A stretch of 64,000 nucleotides of DNA from Bacteroidota bacterium (GCA_018816945.1 JAHIVC010000011.1:1-64000), one strand, 5' to 3'; positions 24,796-33,766 are shown, numbered from the stretch's first letter. The notes: generated by a model from the sequence alone, not told the origin. Program-made: numbers and translations.

Positions 24796-26010
24796 TTATT
24801 TCAATTTGCTGAGTGCCCGCTTTATTCTTGTGATTGCTTCAGTCAAAATATCGGATGAAGTGGCATAGGAAATCCGAATACACTTATCGTTACCAAAAGC
24901 ACCTCCGGAAACCAAACCTACATATTCTGTTTCTAAGATGTACATACATAGGTCATCAGAGTTTTTAATATGATAGTTTCCATCCGATTTTCCAAAATAT
25001 GAATCCACTTCCGGAAAAACATAAAAGGCACCATCCGGGATATTGGTTTTAACACCGGGGATTTCTTTTAATAAATCAATGACTAAATCCCTTCTTTCTT
25101 TGAAAGCTTTTACCATCGTTTGTATCGATTCTGATGTACTTGGGTCCTCTAAAGTAGCTTCAAGAGCAGCGGCTTGCGCAATCGAAGAAGCACCTGAAGT
25201 ATATTGTCCCTGTAACTTAATACATGCTTTTGCAATAAATAAAGGAGCTGCCATATAACCAATTCTCCAGCCGGTCATTGCAAAACCTTTCGATACCCCG
25301 TTAATGGTAATAACCTGATCAAATATTTCGTCAAATTGGGCAAGGCTTTCGTGTTTTCCTTTAAAGTTGATAAATTCATATATTTCATCGGCGATGACGA
25401 ATAACTGCTTATGTTTTGCCACCACCTTTGCAATGGCATGCAATTCTTCTTTTGAATAAACAGAACCCGTGGGATTACAAGGCGAAGAAAATAACAAAAC
25501 CTTGCTTTTTTCGGTAATAACATCTTCCAATTGCTTGGCAGTGATTTTAAAATCCGTATCAACATTGGTTTTAATATCAATCACCTTACCTTCTGCAAGC
25601 TTAACGATTTCGGGATAGGAAACCCAGTATGGCGATGGCACTATGACCTCATCACCCGGGTTTACCAGGCAAAGTATAGTATTTGTTATGGATTGTTTTG
25701 CTCCATTTGAAACAACAATTTGCTCGGCTGTATAATTCAGATTATTATCTCTTTTAAACTTTTTAACAACCGCTTCACGCAATTCCTGATAACCGGGTAC
25801 CGGAGTGTAACGGGTCATGTTATTCTCAACAGCCTTGATAGCTGCATTTTTCACATTTTGCGGTGTGTTAAAATCAGGTTCTCCAAGAGTCAAGGCAATT
25901 ACATCATTTCCTTTGGCTTTAAGTTCACGACTCTTCTGAGTCATTTTCAAGGTTTCCGACTCTGATAAATTATTCACCCTGTCTGATAAAAATTCTTTAT
26001 TCATGTCCAT
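24796..26010 (-). CDS. aspC: Class I pyridoxal-phosphate aminotransferase (aspartate aminotransferase-like)
   Basis: A 404-residue fold-type I aminotransferase. Motifs include LTLGEPDFNTPQNVK near residue 40, the PLP-phosphate region SNGAKQSI, FSSPCNPTGSVYSKEEL, the DEIYEFI stretch with the cofactor-contacting Asp, the Schiff-base Lys in NGVSKGFAMTGWRIGY near residue 243, and the substrate Arg in CIRISYA near the C-terminus. These match aspartate/aromatic aminotransferases of subgroup I-gamma. It is a monocistronic gene with its own terminator. The exact amino-acid preference is not shown by sequence. Confidence 0.92.
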   Translation of the reverse strand: MDMNKEFLSDRVNNLSESETLKMTQKSRELKAKGNDVIALTLGEPDFNTPQNVKNAAIKAVENNMTRYTPVPGYQELREAVVKKFKRDNNLNYTAEQIVVSNGAKQSITNTILCLVNPGDEVIVPSPYWVSYPEIVKLAEGKVIDIKTNVDTDFKITAKQLEDVITEKSKVLLFSSPCNPTGSVYSKEELHAIAKVVAKHKQLFVIADEIYEFINFKGKHESLAQFDEIFDQVITINGVSKGFAMTGWRIGYMAAPLFIAKACIKLQGQYTSGASSIAQAAALEATLEDPSTSESIQTMVKAFKERRDLVIDLLKEIPGVKTNIPDGAFYVFPEVDSYFGKSDGNYHIKNSDDLCMYILETEYVGLVSGGAFGNDKCIRISYATSSDILTEAITRIKRALSKLK

Positions 26011-26044
26011 AGTATTAATTCGAATCTGGTTAACTAAGTGTACA

Positions 26045-26072
26045 CAAAGTTAGTAATTTAAACATATACAAC
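26045..26072 (-). promoter_or_regulatory. Probable promoter of the aminotransferase gene
   Basis: TAACTTTG (26045-26052, minus strand) matches TAnnTTTG and lies 34 bp upstream of the start. A TTG at the right spacing (26069-26072 region) may serve as a weak -33 element. Confidence 0.45.
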
Positions 26073-26201
26073 AGACTGCACTATTAAGAAACAAAAAATA
26101 TTAAAGTTGTTTAGATACTTTAATTTTGATTCATAAAACTGAATAGATTTATGAATATCATATTGGTTATATTTTCGTATTTTCGCTACTAAATTAACAA
26201 A

Positions 26202-26990
26202 ATGGATTTGGCCGAAATACATCAAATTGTCGTACTTGGTTCAGGTAATTTGGCTACCCGATTATCCATTGCATTGCAATTGGCCGGATTGGAGATCATA
26301 CAAATTTATGGGCGCAACATCCGGCATGCTGAAACGCTTGCAATTCATTTGGGTACGAAGTGGACCAACGACCTAAAAGCCGTTATTCCTTCGGCCGACC
26401 TTTATTTGTTATGTTTAAGCGATGATGCTTTAACAGAAGTCATCGGAGCTTTTCCATTCAAAGACAAGCTATTAGTTCACACTTCCGGCACTATTTCAAT
26501 GGATGTATTTCAAAACTTCCAAAATAATTATGGCATTTTTTATCCCCTGCAAACTTTTTCAAAAAACAAAGAAATCGAATTTGAAGATATTCCGATTTGT
26601 ATTGAAGCCAATACAAAAACTAATGAATCAAAATTGGTGAGGCTGGCAGAAAAAATTTCTAATAATATACACCTCATCAGTTCGGACCAAAGAAAAACTT
26701 TGCATATTGCTGCTGTTTTTGCTTCTAACTTTACCAATTATTTTTATTCCGTATCGAAAGATATTTTGGAATCGAATCAACTTTCTTTCAACCTGCTAAA
26801 ACCGCTTATTATTGAAACTGTAGAAAAGGCAATGTCTCAAAATCCGGATGAAACACAAACAGGCCCGGCCCGACGAGGAGATAAAAAAATCATTTCGACC
26901 CATTTGGATTTCTTAAATTCACGACCCGAATTCAAGGAAATGTACGAGTTAATTTCCAAACACATCATGAATAAATACTCAAAGCAATGA
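26202..26990 (+). CDS. Rossmann-fold DUF2520 protein
   Basis: A 262-residue protein with an N-terminal NAD(P)-binding fold (VVLGSGNLATRLSIALQLAG, residues 11-30) and a C-terminal helical DUF2520 domain (HIAAVFASNFTNYFYSVSKDIL; TGPARRGDKKIISTHL). It resembles 6-phosphogluconate-dehydrogenase-like or ketopantoate-reductase-like oxidoreductases. The substrate is unknown. Its stop overlaps the start of kdsC by ATGA (26987-26990), and maf follows, a gene order I regard as common in Bacteroidota core genomes. Confidence 0.85.
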   Translation: MDLAEIHQIVVLGSGNLATRLSIALQLAGLEIIQIYGRNIRHAETLAIHLGTKWTNDLKAVIPSADLYLLCLSDDALTEVIGAFPFKDKLLVHTSGTISMDVFQNFQNNYGIFYPLQTFSKNKEIEFEDIPICIEANTKTNESKLVRLAEKISNNIHLISSDQRKTLHIAAVFASNFTNYFYSVSKDILESNQLSFNLLKPLIIETVEKAMSQNPDETQTGPARRGDKKIISTHLDFLNSRPEFKEMYELISKHIMNKYSKQ

Positions 26991-27508
26991 TAAATTACAA
27001 AGAAGCGCTTATCCACATCAATACTTTTATTTTCGATTACGACGGTGTTTTTACCAATGGAACCGTTATATTAATGAATACCGGAGAACCCTTACGCACC
27101 GCAAATGTTAAAGATGGCTATGCACTTCAGCTTGCCGTAAAAATGGGTTATAATATTGTGATTATTTCAGGTGGAAAATCTCAATCGATTACCAATCGCT
27201 TTGATGCATTAAATGTGACTGATGTTTTTTTAAGTGTGGATAATAAGATTGAAGTTTATCATAAATACCTAAAGGATCATAAACTGGAGCCCCAAAATGT
27301 GCTTTATATGGGCGATGACATTCCCGATTATAAAATTATGCAGGAAGTAGGAGTAGCTACCTGCCCTGCCGATGCATCGGAAGAAATTAAATCAATTTCG
27401 AACTATATTTCACATTTAAATGGCGGTGAAGGTTGTGTACGGGATGTCATCGAACAGGTAATGAAAGTTCAGGGAAAATGGATGACCGATGATGCTTTTC
27501 ACTGGTAA
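26987..27508 (+). CDS. kdsC: HAD phosphatase, KDO-8-phosphate phosphatase
   Basis: A 173-residue HAD-superfamily phosphatase without a cap domain. Motif I is FDYDGVFTNGTV (nucleophile Asp near residue 18), motif II IISGGKSQS, and motif III GDDIPDYKIM near 108. This is the KdsC pattern. The enzyme forms tetramers and removes phosphate from 3-deoxy-D-manno-octulosonate 8-phosphate in lipid A-core synthesis. It is coupled by a 4-bp overlap to the upstream DUF2520 gene and followed after 23 bp by maf. Confidence 0.9.
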   Translation: MINYKEALIHINTFIFDYDGVFTNGTVILMNTGEPLRTANVKDGYALQLAVKMGYNIVIISGGKSQSITNRFDALNVTDVFLSVDNKIEVYHKYLKDHKLEPQNVLYMGDDIPDYKIMQEVGVATCPADASEEIKSISNYISHLNGGEGCVRDVIEQVMKVQGKWMTDDAFHW

Positions 27509-27531
27509 TTTCAGCTTTTAAAAATTTCAAA

Positions 27532-28116
27532 ATGCCTGAACTAAATTCACTCAAATATAAAATCATTCTTGCATCCGGCTCACCCCGACGTCAATCGCTG
27601 TTGAAAGAACTGGGTCTTGATTTCAGTGTTGAGCTTAGAGAAATTGACGAAGTTTACCCGCCAAATCTGAAGGGAAAAGAAATTGCTGAATATCTGGCAG
27701 GACTTAAAGCTGCTGCATTTAAACCGAATGAGATCCCGGATGATCAACTTCTGGTTACAGCGGATACCATTGTTTGTGTGGATGACAAAATGCTTGCTAA
27801 ACCTGAAGATTTTGCACATGCAAAAGAGATGCTCCAATTGCTATCGGGCAGATGGCACGAAGTGATTACCGGTGTTTGTTTGAAATCAAATAAAAAAGAG
27901 AAAATATTTTCCGCTTCCACAAAAGTTCGATTCAAGACCTTAACTTCAGCGGAAATTAATTATTATATAGAAAATTACAAACCCTACGATAAGGCCGGTG
28001 CTTATGGCATTCAGGAATGGATCGGTTTTATCGGGATAAGTGAAATATCAGGATCGTTCCACAATGTGATGGGCCTGCCTGTTCAGAAGCTTTATGAAGA
28101 ACTACTAAAATTCTGA
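27532..28116 (+). CDS. maf: Maf-family nucleoside triphosphate pyrophosphatase
   Basis: A 194-residue protein with the Maf N-terminal signature ILASGSPRRQSLLKELGLDF (residues 11-30), TADTIVCVDD with the metal-binding Asp, and GAYGIQEWIGFIG near the C-terminus, all typical of house-cleaning dTTP/UTP pyrophosphatases. Complete and of normal length. It is probably co-transcribed with kdsC. A spacer of 80 bp, holding a new promoter, separates it from surE. Confidence 0.93.
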   Translation: MPELNSLKYKIILASGSPRRQSLLKELGLDFSVELREIDEVYPPNLKGKEIAEYLAGLKAAAFKPNEIPDDQLLVTADTIVCVDDKMLAKPEDFAHAKEMLQLLSGRWHEVITGVCLKSNKKEKIFSASTKVRFKTLTSAEINYYIENYKPYDKAGAYGIQEWIGFIGISEISGSFHNVMGLPVQKLYEELLKF

Positions 28117-28165
28117 TCCAAACAAAGCTCATAAGCTAAAACTTAAAGGTTCCATAAATTTATTC

Positions 28166-28173
28166 TATTTTTG
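28166..28173 (+). promoter_or_regulatory. -7 box of the surE promoter
   Basis: TATTTTTG matches TAnnTTTG and ends 23 bp before the surE start. No clear TTTG at -33 is seen. Confidence 0.5.
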
Positions 28174-28196
28174 TCACTCAAATAAATAATGACTTT

Positions 28197-28979
28197 ATGA
28201 GCAAGCCTACAATTTTAATCACCAATGATGATGGCATAAACGCCAAGGGTTTGAGATATTTAATTTCCGTTATGAGAAAACTTGGAGATGTTACAGTTGT
28301 GGCTTCAGAATTCCCAATGTCGGCAACCAGCCATTCGATAACGGTAAGATCGCCTCTTAGGCTTGAAAAAATTATAGAAGAAGATGGATACCGTGAATAT
28401 CAATGCAATGGAACTCCTGTTGATTGCATGAAGTTGGGCGAGCAAGTGGTTTTAAGGAAAAAACCTGATTTGTTGGTTTCGGGTGTAAATCATGGATCGA
28501 ATGCTTCGGTAAACGTGGTTTATTCGGGTACAATGGCAGCTGTCATCGAAGGTTGTATCTCCGGAATTCCCAGCATTGGGTTTTCATTATTGGATTACAG
28601 CAGTAAAGCTGACTTTAGCGCCTGCGGCAACTTTATTAATGAAATTACCGGAAAGGTTTTAAAAGAAGGCCTCCCGCAAGGAGTTTGTTTAAATGTAAAT
28701 ATTCCCGCCATAAAAGCGGAAGAAATAAATGGGATTAAAATTTGTCGACAGTCAAAGGCCCGATGGGTTGAAGAGTTTGACGTACGTAAAGATCCTCGGG
28801 AGAAAGATTACTTTTGGCTAACCGGATATTTTGAAAAATTGGATAATGAGCCTGATACAGATCAATGGGCTTTGGAAAATCATTATGTATCGGTAGTTCC
28901 AACCCAATTTGATTTTACTGCCCACAAAGAAATCGCAACGATTAAAAAATGGCAACTTAATGGGAAATCTATTAAATAA
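28197..28979 (+). CDS. surE: 5'/3'-nucleotidase SurE
   Basis: A 260-residue metal-dependent nucleotidase. N-terminal ILITNDDGINAKGLRYL supplies the paired Asp metal ligands, and SGVNHGSNASVNVVYSGTMAA near residue 95 is the second conserved motif with Asn and Ser of the active site. It removes phosphate from nucleoside monophosphates. It is the first gene of a group with a small membrane protein, lpxB and comEC; the next gene starts inside its last 20 bases. Confidence 0.95.
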   Translation: MSKPTILITNDDGINAKGLRYLISVMRKLGDVTVVASEFPMSATSHSITVRSPLRLEKIIEEDGYREYQCNGTPVDCMKLGEQVVLRKKPDLLVSGVNHGSNASVNVVYSGTMAAVIEGCISGIPSIGFSLLDYSSKADFSACGNFINEITGKVLKEGLPQGVCLNVNIPAIKAEEINGIKICRQSKARWVEEFDVRKDPREKDYFWLTGYFEKLDNEPDTDQWALENHYVSVVPTQFDFTAHKEIATIKKWQLNGKSIK

Positions 28980-29241
28980 AAACAGTCATGTATTTGGTGG
29001 GGTAATCGGTTTAATTCTACCGGTTATGGGATTTTTATTGGTCTATGGAATCATCACCTTGGTTGAAATGTTTACAGGTTATATTGTAATTCAAGATCTC
29101 TCAAAATTAAAAATACTCGGAATTGCATTCAACCTTTGGCCGATCAGGTACTATTTCATCAATAAAAAATATGAACTTACAGGTCGTGGAATTTTACTTG
29201 TGACGTTCATTTATGTAATTGCTTATTTTTGGCTTCAATAG
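28960..29241 (+). CDS. Small membrane protein between surE and lpxB
   Basis: 93 residues from the ATG (MGNLLNKNSHV) that overlaps the surE 3' end by 20 bases. Three hydrophobic segments are visible: VFGGVIGLILPVMGFLLVYGIITLV near the N-terminus, LGIAFNLWPIRYYF in the middle and ILLVTFIYVIAYFWL at the end. No characterised family is recognised. Tight packing between surE and lpxB suggests co-expression with lipid A synthesis, with no evidence of a direct role. Confidence 0.75.
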   Translation: MGNLLNKNSHVFGGVIGLILPVMGFLLVYGIITLVEMFTGYIVIQDLSKLKILGIAFNLWPIRYYFINKKYELTGRGILLVTFIYVIAYFWLQ

Positions 29242-29248
29242 TCTCATT

Positions 29249-30361
29249 ATGCGGTATTATATCATAGCAGGAGAAGCATCGGGTGATTTGCATTCATCAA
29301 ATTTGATGAAGGAAATTAATCTTCTGGATCAGGAAGCAAATTTCAGGTGCTGGGGTGGGGATTTGATGGAAACCCAAGGGGGCGTTTTGGTAAAACATTA
29401 TCGCGAACTGGCCTTTATGGGCTTCAAGGACGTGGTTGCCAATCTTAATACCATCCGTAAAAACCTTGAGCTGTGTAAAAACGACCTATTAGCATTCAAC
29501 CCTGATGTACTTATTTTGGTCGATTATCCGGGCTTCAACTTGAGAATTGCAGAATTTGCGAAAAATAACAATATCAGAACGGTTTATTATATTTCTCCTC
29601 AGGTTTGGGCCTGGAAAAAATCGAGGGTTAAAAAAATAAAACGTGATGTTGATCAAATGTTTGTTATCCTGCCTTTCGAGAAAGGATTTTATCAGGATTT
29701 AAATTATGATGTCGAATTTGTGGGCCATCCATTGCTTGATGTTATCAAAAATAGGGAAATCAGCAACAAGCAGGATTTCCAAAAGCACAACCAGCTTGAT
29801 GAGAGACCAATTATTGCTGTTTTACCGGGCAGCCGTAAACAGGAAATTTCACGCATGTTGAAAATCATGTTATCAGTCATTCCTCACTTTCCTGATTCGC
29901 AGTTTGTGGTTGCCGGAGCTCCCGGACTTACTCCTGACTTTTATTTTTCGGTACTTGGTAAAAGTGATATAAAAGTAATTCACGCACAAACCTATAATTT
30001 ATTGGATCATGCAAAGGCAGCCATCGTTTCATCAGGTACAGCCACACTCGAAACCGCATTATTCAATGTGCCGGAAGTTGTTTGCTATAAAGGGGATGCT
30101 GTTTCGGTATTTATCGCACGTCAATTAATCAAAATCAAATACATTTCTTTGGTTAATTTAATTATGGATAAAGCTGTGGTAAAGGAGCTTATTCAATCGG
30201 ATTTTAATACTGAAAGCATCCGGACAGAACTGAATGAATTGTTGAACAACTCACAATATCGCGATAAAATGCAGCTTGATTTTATTGAGCTCAAAAAACT
30301 ATTGGGCGAAGAAGGGGCTTCCAAGAGGGCTGCAAATAAAATTTTCTCTTTCCTACAATAA
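29249..30361 (+). CDS. lpxB: Lipid-A-disaccharide synthase
   Basis: 370 residues from the ATG of MRYYIIAGEASGD, the family's usual N-terminus; a longer reading from 29219 would overlap the upstream gene. LpxB motifs: GEASGDLHSSNLM, MGFKDVV, YYISPQVWAWKKSRVKKIKRDVDQM, VLPFEKGFY, VLPGSRKQEI and SSGTATLETALF. It joins UDP-diacylglucosamine and lipid X to give the lipid A disaccharide at the inner membrane. The stop lies 56 bp before comEC. Confidence 0.96.
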   Translation: MRYYIIAGEASGDLHSSNLMKEINLLDQEANFRCWGGDLMETQGGVLVKHYRELAFMGFKDVVANLNTIRKNLELCKNDLLAFNPDVLILVDYPGFNLRIAEFAKNNNIRTVYYISPQVWAWKKSRVKKIKRDVDQMFVILPFEKGFYQDLNYDVEFVGHPLLDVIKNREISNKQDFQKHNQLDERPIIAVLPGSRKQEISRMLKIMLSVIPHFPDSQFVVAGAPGLTPDFYFSVLGKSDIKVIHAQTYNLLDHAKAAIVSSGTATLETALFNVPEVVCYKGDAVSVFIARQLIKIKYISLVNLIMDKAVVKELIQSDFNTESIRTELNELLNNSQYRDKMQLDFIELKKLLGEEGASKRAANKIFSFLQ

Positions 30362-30392
30362 TTTTACAGGACAAAATCATAAAAATGGAATA

Positions 30393-30417
30393 AAAAGAAA
30401 AACATCTTTTTCTTTTT
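30393..30417 (+). terminator. Weak AT-rich hairpin after lpxB
   Basis: AAAAAGA-AAAACA-TCTTTTT followed by CTTTTT ends right at the comEC start codon. It could attenuate read-through or fold over the comEC ribosome site. AT-only stem, so support is weak. Confidence 0.3.
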
Positions 30418-32511
30418 ATGATTTTCTGGCATAAATTTCCTTACGTACGTATACTCTTATTTTATCTCCTTGGGGTTTTCATCGCTTATTTTACAAATAC
30501 CGAGATACTGTATCCTTCATTATTCTTCATTATCATTGTTCTTATCAGCTCATTTCTACTGCCCTTTACCAAGTTTTTAAATTATCGGTTCCGATTGATC
30601 CCCGGGTTTTTTATTGGAATCATTTTTATGTTATTGGGAATTCTCTTAACTACAATGCAAAAATCAAAAGGCCCTCTAGCTGTTTCATCCAATCAAAAAC
30701 AGGATTATTTTTTTATGATTACTGAAGAGCCTTCCGAATCGGCAAAATCAATAAAAATTTTAGGTGATGTTTTTGGGGGGGAAATAAATAAAAATTCAAT
30801 TCCGACTTCCATAAAATGCCTGATTTACCTCGCTAAAGATAGTTTAGCAAAAATGCTGGTTTACGGAGATGTTCTAAAAATCAACACTCGTTTGTCGGAA
30901 ATAAATCCTCCACAGAACCCACATGAATTTAACTATCGGAAATATTTAAAAAACCGCAATATCTATCATCAAGCTTACTTAAATAAAGATGCGTGGCAAA
31001 TCATTGATCATAAACAAGCTAACCCTATTAAATATTATGCCTTAAAAATCAGACAACATTTACTAAGCACCCTAAAGAGTTCAAATCTATCAGAATCGGA
31101 ATTCGCGGTAGCAGCAGCAATCCTGCTTGGACAGGATGAAATTCTTGATGATGAAACCCGCCAAGACTATTCAGGTTCAGGAGCGATACATGTACTTTGC
31201 GTATCGGGTTTACATGTAGGAATTATCTTTTTAGCATTCAACCTCATATTATCATTTTTAAAGAAAAAGGGGGCCCAAAAACTGATAAAAACCCTGTTGC
31301 TAATACTTTTTATTTGGAGTTATGCTCTGATTACCGGTATTTCACCTTCTGTTTTGCGAGCTTCGGTCATGCTTAGTTTTATTATTGTGGGCGAAGCATT
31401 CAATAAAAAAGGGAATATTTATAATTCCATTGCAACTTCTGCCTTTCTGCTACTTTTAATTAATCCATTGATGATTATGGAAGTTGGGTTTCAACTTTCA
31501 TATGCAGCCGTGATTGGAATCGTATCTCTTTATCCGCTGATTAAAAAACAACTTTATCATCCAAACCATATCATCGACAAAATACTTTCCATCTTAATAG
31601 TGTCGGTTGCGGCACAGTTGGGGACATTCCCCATAGCGATTTATTATTTCCATCAATTCCCGGTTTATTTTTTATTTACCAATTTAGTGGTCATTTTATT
31701 AGCTACTCTTATCATCAATATTGGATTTCTCTACTTGCTGCTATCATCCATTCCATTGATTTCTTTCTGCTTTCAATTTATTTTTAAAATGACCATCAGT
31801 TTTATGAATAAATACGTTGCTTTCATCGAATCTTTACCCGGCTCAACCATGAAAGGCTTGGTTTTGAGCTTTTTGATGATGCTCATCATCTATCTTTTAA
31901 TTATCGGTATCACACAATCAATCCTACAGAAATCAAAATCATGGTTTGTTTTAGGTTTACTTTCAATTATCATTTTAGGATTTGGATTCAGTTACAAAAA
32001 TATTTCACAATTATGGCAGCATAAAATGATTGTTTATAAAATTCAGGGTTATTCTGCAATTGAGTTTCAACAAGGCAAAAAGAATTTTGTAATGTTGGAT
32101 TCAGCGCTGATCATCGACCAACAGAAAATCAATTACCACTTAACAACCAATTGGTGGTACTCGGGTATCAGTCAGCCTCAAATTGTGTCCTTTGATGAAA
32201 ATAAAGATCCTTCAATCCAATTAATAAAGCATGGAGATTTGTTTTTCTTTCAGAATCATACTTTTTTAAGAATTAGCAAAGACAACGATGACGCTCTAAA
32301 AAAGCTCCAGATTCCGGTCGATTACTTGATTATCTCAAATAACCCAAATATTTCGATGGAAAAATTGCAATCTAATTTCTCTCCAAAACTTATTATTCTG
32401 GATTCTTCAAACTCAAACTATTTTACACAAAAATTGGTACAGGAAGCAGAAAAAATTGGAGTTTCACTTTATGCCGTGAACAATTCGGGTGCTTATATTA
32501 TCAACCTGTGA
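30418..32511 (+). CDS. comEC: ComEC/Rec2-family DNA-uptake channel protein
   Basis: A 697-residue polytopic membrane protein. An N-terminal DUF4131 region (two to three helices plus an OB-like part with NPPQNPHEFNYRKYLKNRNIYHQAYL) precedes the Competence domain with its signature SGAIHVLCVSGLHVGI near residue 255 and GISPSVLRASVMLS near 305. The C-terminal ~180 residues are soluble but short and lack the HxHxDH motif of metallo-beta-lactamase-bearing ComEC proteins. It carries single-stranded DNA across the inner membrane in transformation. Confidence 0.92.
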   Translation: MIFWHKFPYVRILLFYLLGVFIAYFTNTEILYPSLFFIIIVLISSFLLPFTKFLNYRFRLIPGFFIGIIFMLLGILLTTMQKSKGPLAVSSNQKQDYFFMITEEPSESAKSIKILGDVFGGEINKNSIPTSIKCLIYLAKDSLAKMLVYGDVLKINTRLSEINPPQNPHEFNYRKYLKNRNIYHQAYLNKDAWQIIDHKQANPIKYYALKIRQHLLSTLKSSNLSESEFAVAAAILLGQDEILDDETRQDYSGSGAIHVLCVSGLHVGIIFLAFNLILSFLKKKGAQKLIKTLLLILFIWSYALITGISPSVLRASVMLSFIIVGEAFNKKGNIYNSIATSAFLLLLINPLMIMEVGFQLSYAAVIGIVSLYPLIKKQLYHPNHIIDKILSILIVSVAAQLGTFPIAIYYFHQFPVYFLFTNLVVILLATLIINIGFLYLLLSSIPLISFCFQFIFKMTISFMNKYVAFIESLPGSTMKGLVLSFLMMLIIYLLIIGITQSILQKSKSWFVLGLLSIIILGFGFSYKNISQLWQHKMIVYKIQGYSAIEFQQGKKNFVMLDSALIIDQQKINYHLTTNWWYSGISQPQIVSFDENKDPSIQLIKHGDLFFFQNHTFLRISKDNDDALKKLQIPVDYLIISNNPNISMEKLQSNFSPKLIILDSSNSNYFTQKLVQEAEKIGVSLYAVNNSGAYIINL

Positions 32512-32622
32512 ATAAATGGTATTAAACCCCAAGACAAGCCCTAGACCCTTTCTTCCGGAGAAAACTCAGGGAAATTAAACCGATGAGATCCCTCGACACT
32601 TGCTCGGGATCAGTTCGGCTAA

Positions 32623-32645
32623 ATGATTTTGAGAATCAAAATCAT
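32623..32645. terminator. Hairpin between convergent comEC and DDAH-like genes
   Basis: A perfect 10-bp stem (ATGATTTTGA and complement, 3-base loop) lies between two convergent genes and may end both transcripts. A long T-run is missing on either side. Confidence 0.4.
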
Positions 32646-32656
32646 AGTCTCACTGA

Positions 32657-33415
32657 TTAAAATCGTAATGAAAGGCAGCTCAGTCCTCCGTCCAGCTTCA
32701 TGTATTCACTCATTTCCAACTCAATAATTTTAAATCCTGCATTTACAAAAGTTTTTTTGGCCCTTTCAAAACCTTTGGCAACCAATAAATAATCATTGAT
32801 CAATAAACAATTTGCCGCATAACTTTCTTCATCCGGAATGGAAATCTTCTTATAGTCATCAAATCCTTTCATCGACAATAAGCTGTCAATCATCACGAGG
32901 GTTTGATTACCCACATAGTTAATCCCGGTTTTTAAATGAAGCATTTTATCGATCTCTATCATTGAGGAAGTATAGCCATATTTTGCAAGAAGTTTCATCA
33001 GTTGCTCCGCCCCTTCTTTGTTTGTCCGATCCGACAATCCGATAAAAAAGTGGTTTTCTGCGCGCATGATATCCCCACCATCCAGTGTTCCGGGATATGT
33101 AATGTATTCTAATGTCCTAAATTCCTCAAGTTTTGAAGCAACGCTTAGTTCTTCACCCCTCCTGTTTATGTGACCCGGAAAAGTTATTATGGCACATTTT
33201 TCGGTGACAATGGCAGTGTCTTCTACAAAAACACTATCTGGAAATTGAGGTTCTTCGGCAATCTCAACAATAGTCAACCCGCACTTTTTAAGCGCCTTAC
33301 AATATTCACTGTGCTGATTTAATGCCTTTTGAAATTCAGGCTTACCTATATTCATACTGGTAATGCCATGAATCATCGATTCAGCAGGCTTGCGAACTAA
33401 AGCGTATTTAAACAT
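32657..33415 (-). CDS. Dimethylarginine dimethylaminohydrolase-like enzyme
   Basis: A 252-residue guanidino-group-modifying enzyme of the DDAH/amidinotransferase fold. Acidic motif FPDSVFVEDTAIVT, GGDIMRAENHFFIGLSDRTN, the catalytic His in LHLKTGINYVGN and the nucleophile Cys in LDGGLSCLSLRF at the very C-terminus are all present, so the enzyme should be active. Candidate reactions are hydrolysis of methylarginine, or arginine deimination, releasing citrulline. A TATTTTTG box at 33432-33439 could be its promoter. Monocistronic. Confidence 0.88.
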   Translation of the reverse strand: MFKYALVRKPAESMIHGITSMNIGKPEFQKALNQHSEYCKALKKCGLTIVEIAEEPQFPDSVFVEDTAIVTEKCAIITFPGHINRRGEELSVASKLEEFRTLEYITYPGTLDGGDIMRAENHFFIGLSDRTNKEGAEQLMKLLAKYGYTSSMIEIDKMLHLKTGINYVGNQTLVMIDSLLSMKGFDDYKKISIPDEESYAANCLLINDYLLVAKGFERAKKTFVNAGFKIIELEMSEYMKLDGGLSCLSLRF

Positions 33416-33483
33416 CCTTTTATTTTTATTTCAAAAATAGTTAAAGTAAGGATAAGTGATTTTTATTTTTTTTGATAATTTAT

Positions 33484-33513
33484 TTTGTGGAACAAAAAAT
33501 TGAATTATCTTTG
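33484..33513 (+). promoter_or_regulatory. Promoter of the tRNA-Asp region
   Basis: TTTG (33484-33487), an 18-bp spacer and TATCTTTG (33506-33513) match the Bacteroidota consensus and point toward the two tRNA-Asp copies. Confidence 0.65.
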
Positions 33514-33558
33514 CCCGCTCTAAGCAGCGATGTTTAGATGTTCATTAAAACAAATATT

Positions 33559-33660
33559 GGTTCGGTAGTTCAGTTGGTTACCAGCCTGCGGCAGGCAGGG
33601 AATGCCGCCCTGGTATCTCGCGACAAGCGAGACAGGTTCGGAATCTTACAACTATCGAAT
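33559..33660 (+). pseudogene. tRNA-Asp pseudogene broken by palindromic repeats
   Basis: The first 22 bases are identical to the intact tRNA-Asp downstream (acceptor 5' strand and D arm). A palindromic CAGCCTGCGGCAGGCAGG insert then splits the D loop. AATGCCGCCCTG of the anticodon arm resumes, and a second palindrome (TCTCGC-GACAA-GCGAGA) replaces the anticodon and the rest. No T arm or 3' acceptor strand remains. It stands between the promoter and the functional copy. Confidence 0.8.
33582..33599. repeat. Palindromic repeat inside the broken tRNA-Asp
   Basis: CAGCCTGCGGCAGGCAGG is related to the palindrome at 21134-21152 and lies exactly in the D loop of the tRNA copy, showing that this repeat family can interrupt genes. 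Confidence 0.6.
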
Positions 33661-33692
33661 AAAAAGTTGAAATAATAGTTCTTAAAAATATT

Positions 33693-33766
33693 GGTTCGGT
33701 AGTTCAGTTGGTTAGAATGCCGCCCTGTCACGGCGGAGGTCGCGGGTTCGAGTCCCGTCCGGACCG
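33693..33766 (+). tRNA. tRNA-Asp (anticodon GTC)
   Basis: Full cloverleaf: acceptor GGTTCGG/CCGGACC, D arm with AGTTGGTTAGA, anticodon arm CCGCC-CTGTCAC-GGCGG with anticodon GTC, T arm CGGGTTCGAGTCCCG, discriminator G. A terminator follows. The integrase gene starts 234 bp downstream, so this tRNA is the probable attachment site of the element to the right. Confidence 0.95.

Noticed and set aside
26161-26186. Promoter of the DUF2520-kdsC-maf group
   Set aside because: TATTTTCG resembles the -7 box but the last base pattern is off and no -33 TTTG lies at the right distance, so it is not listed as a feature.
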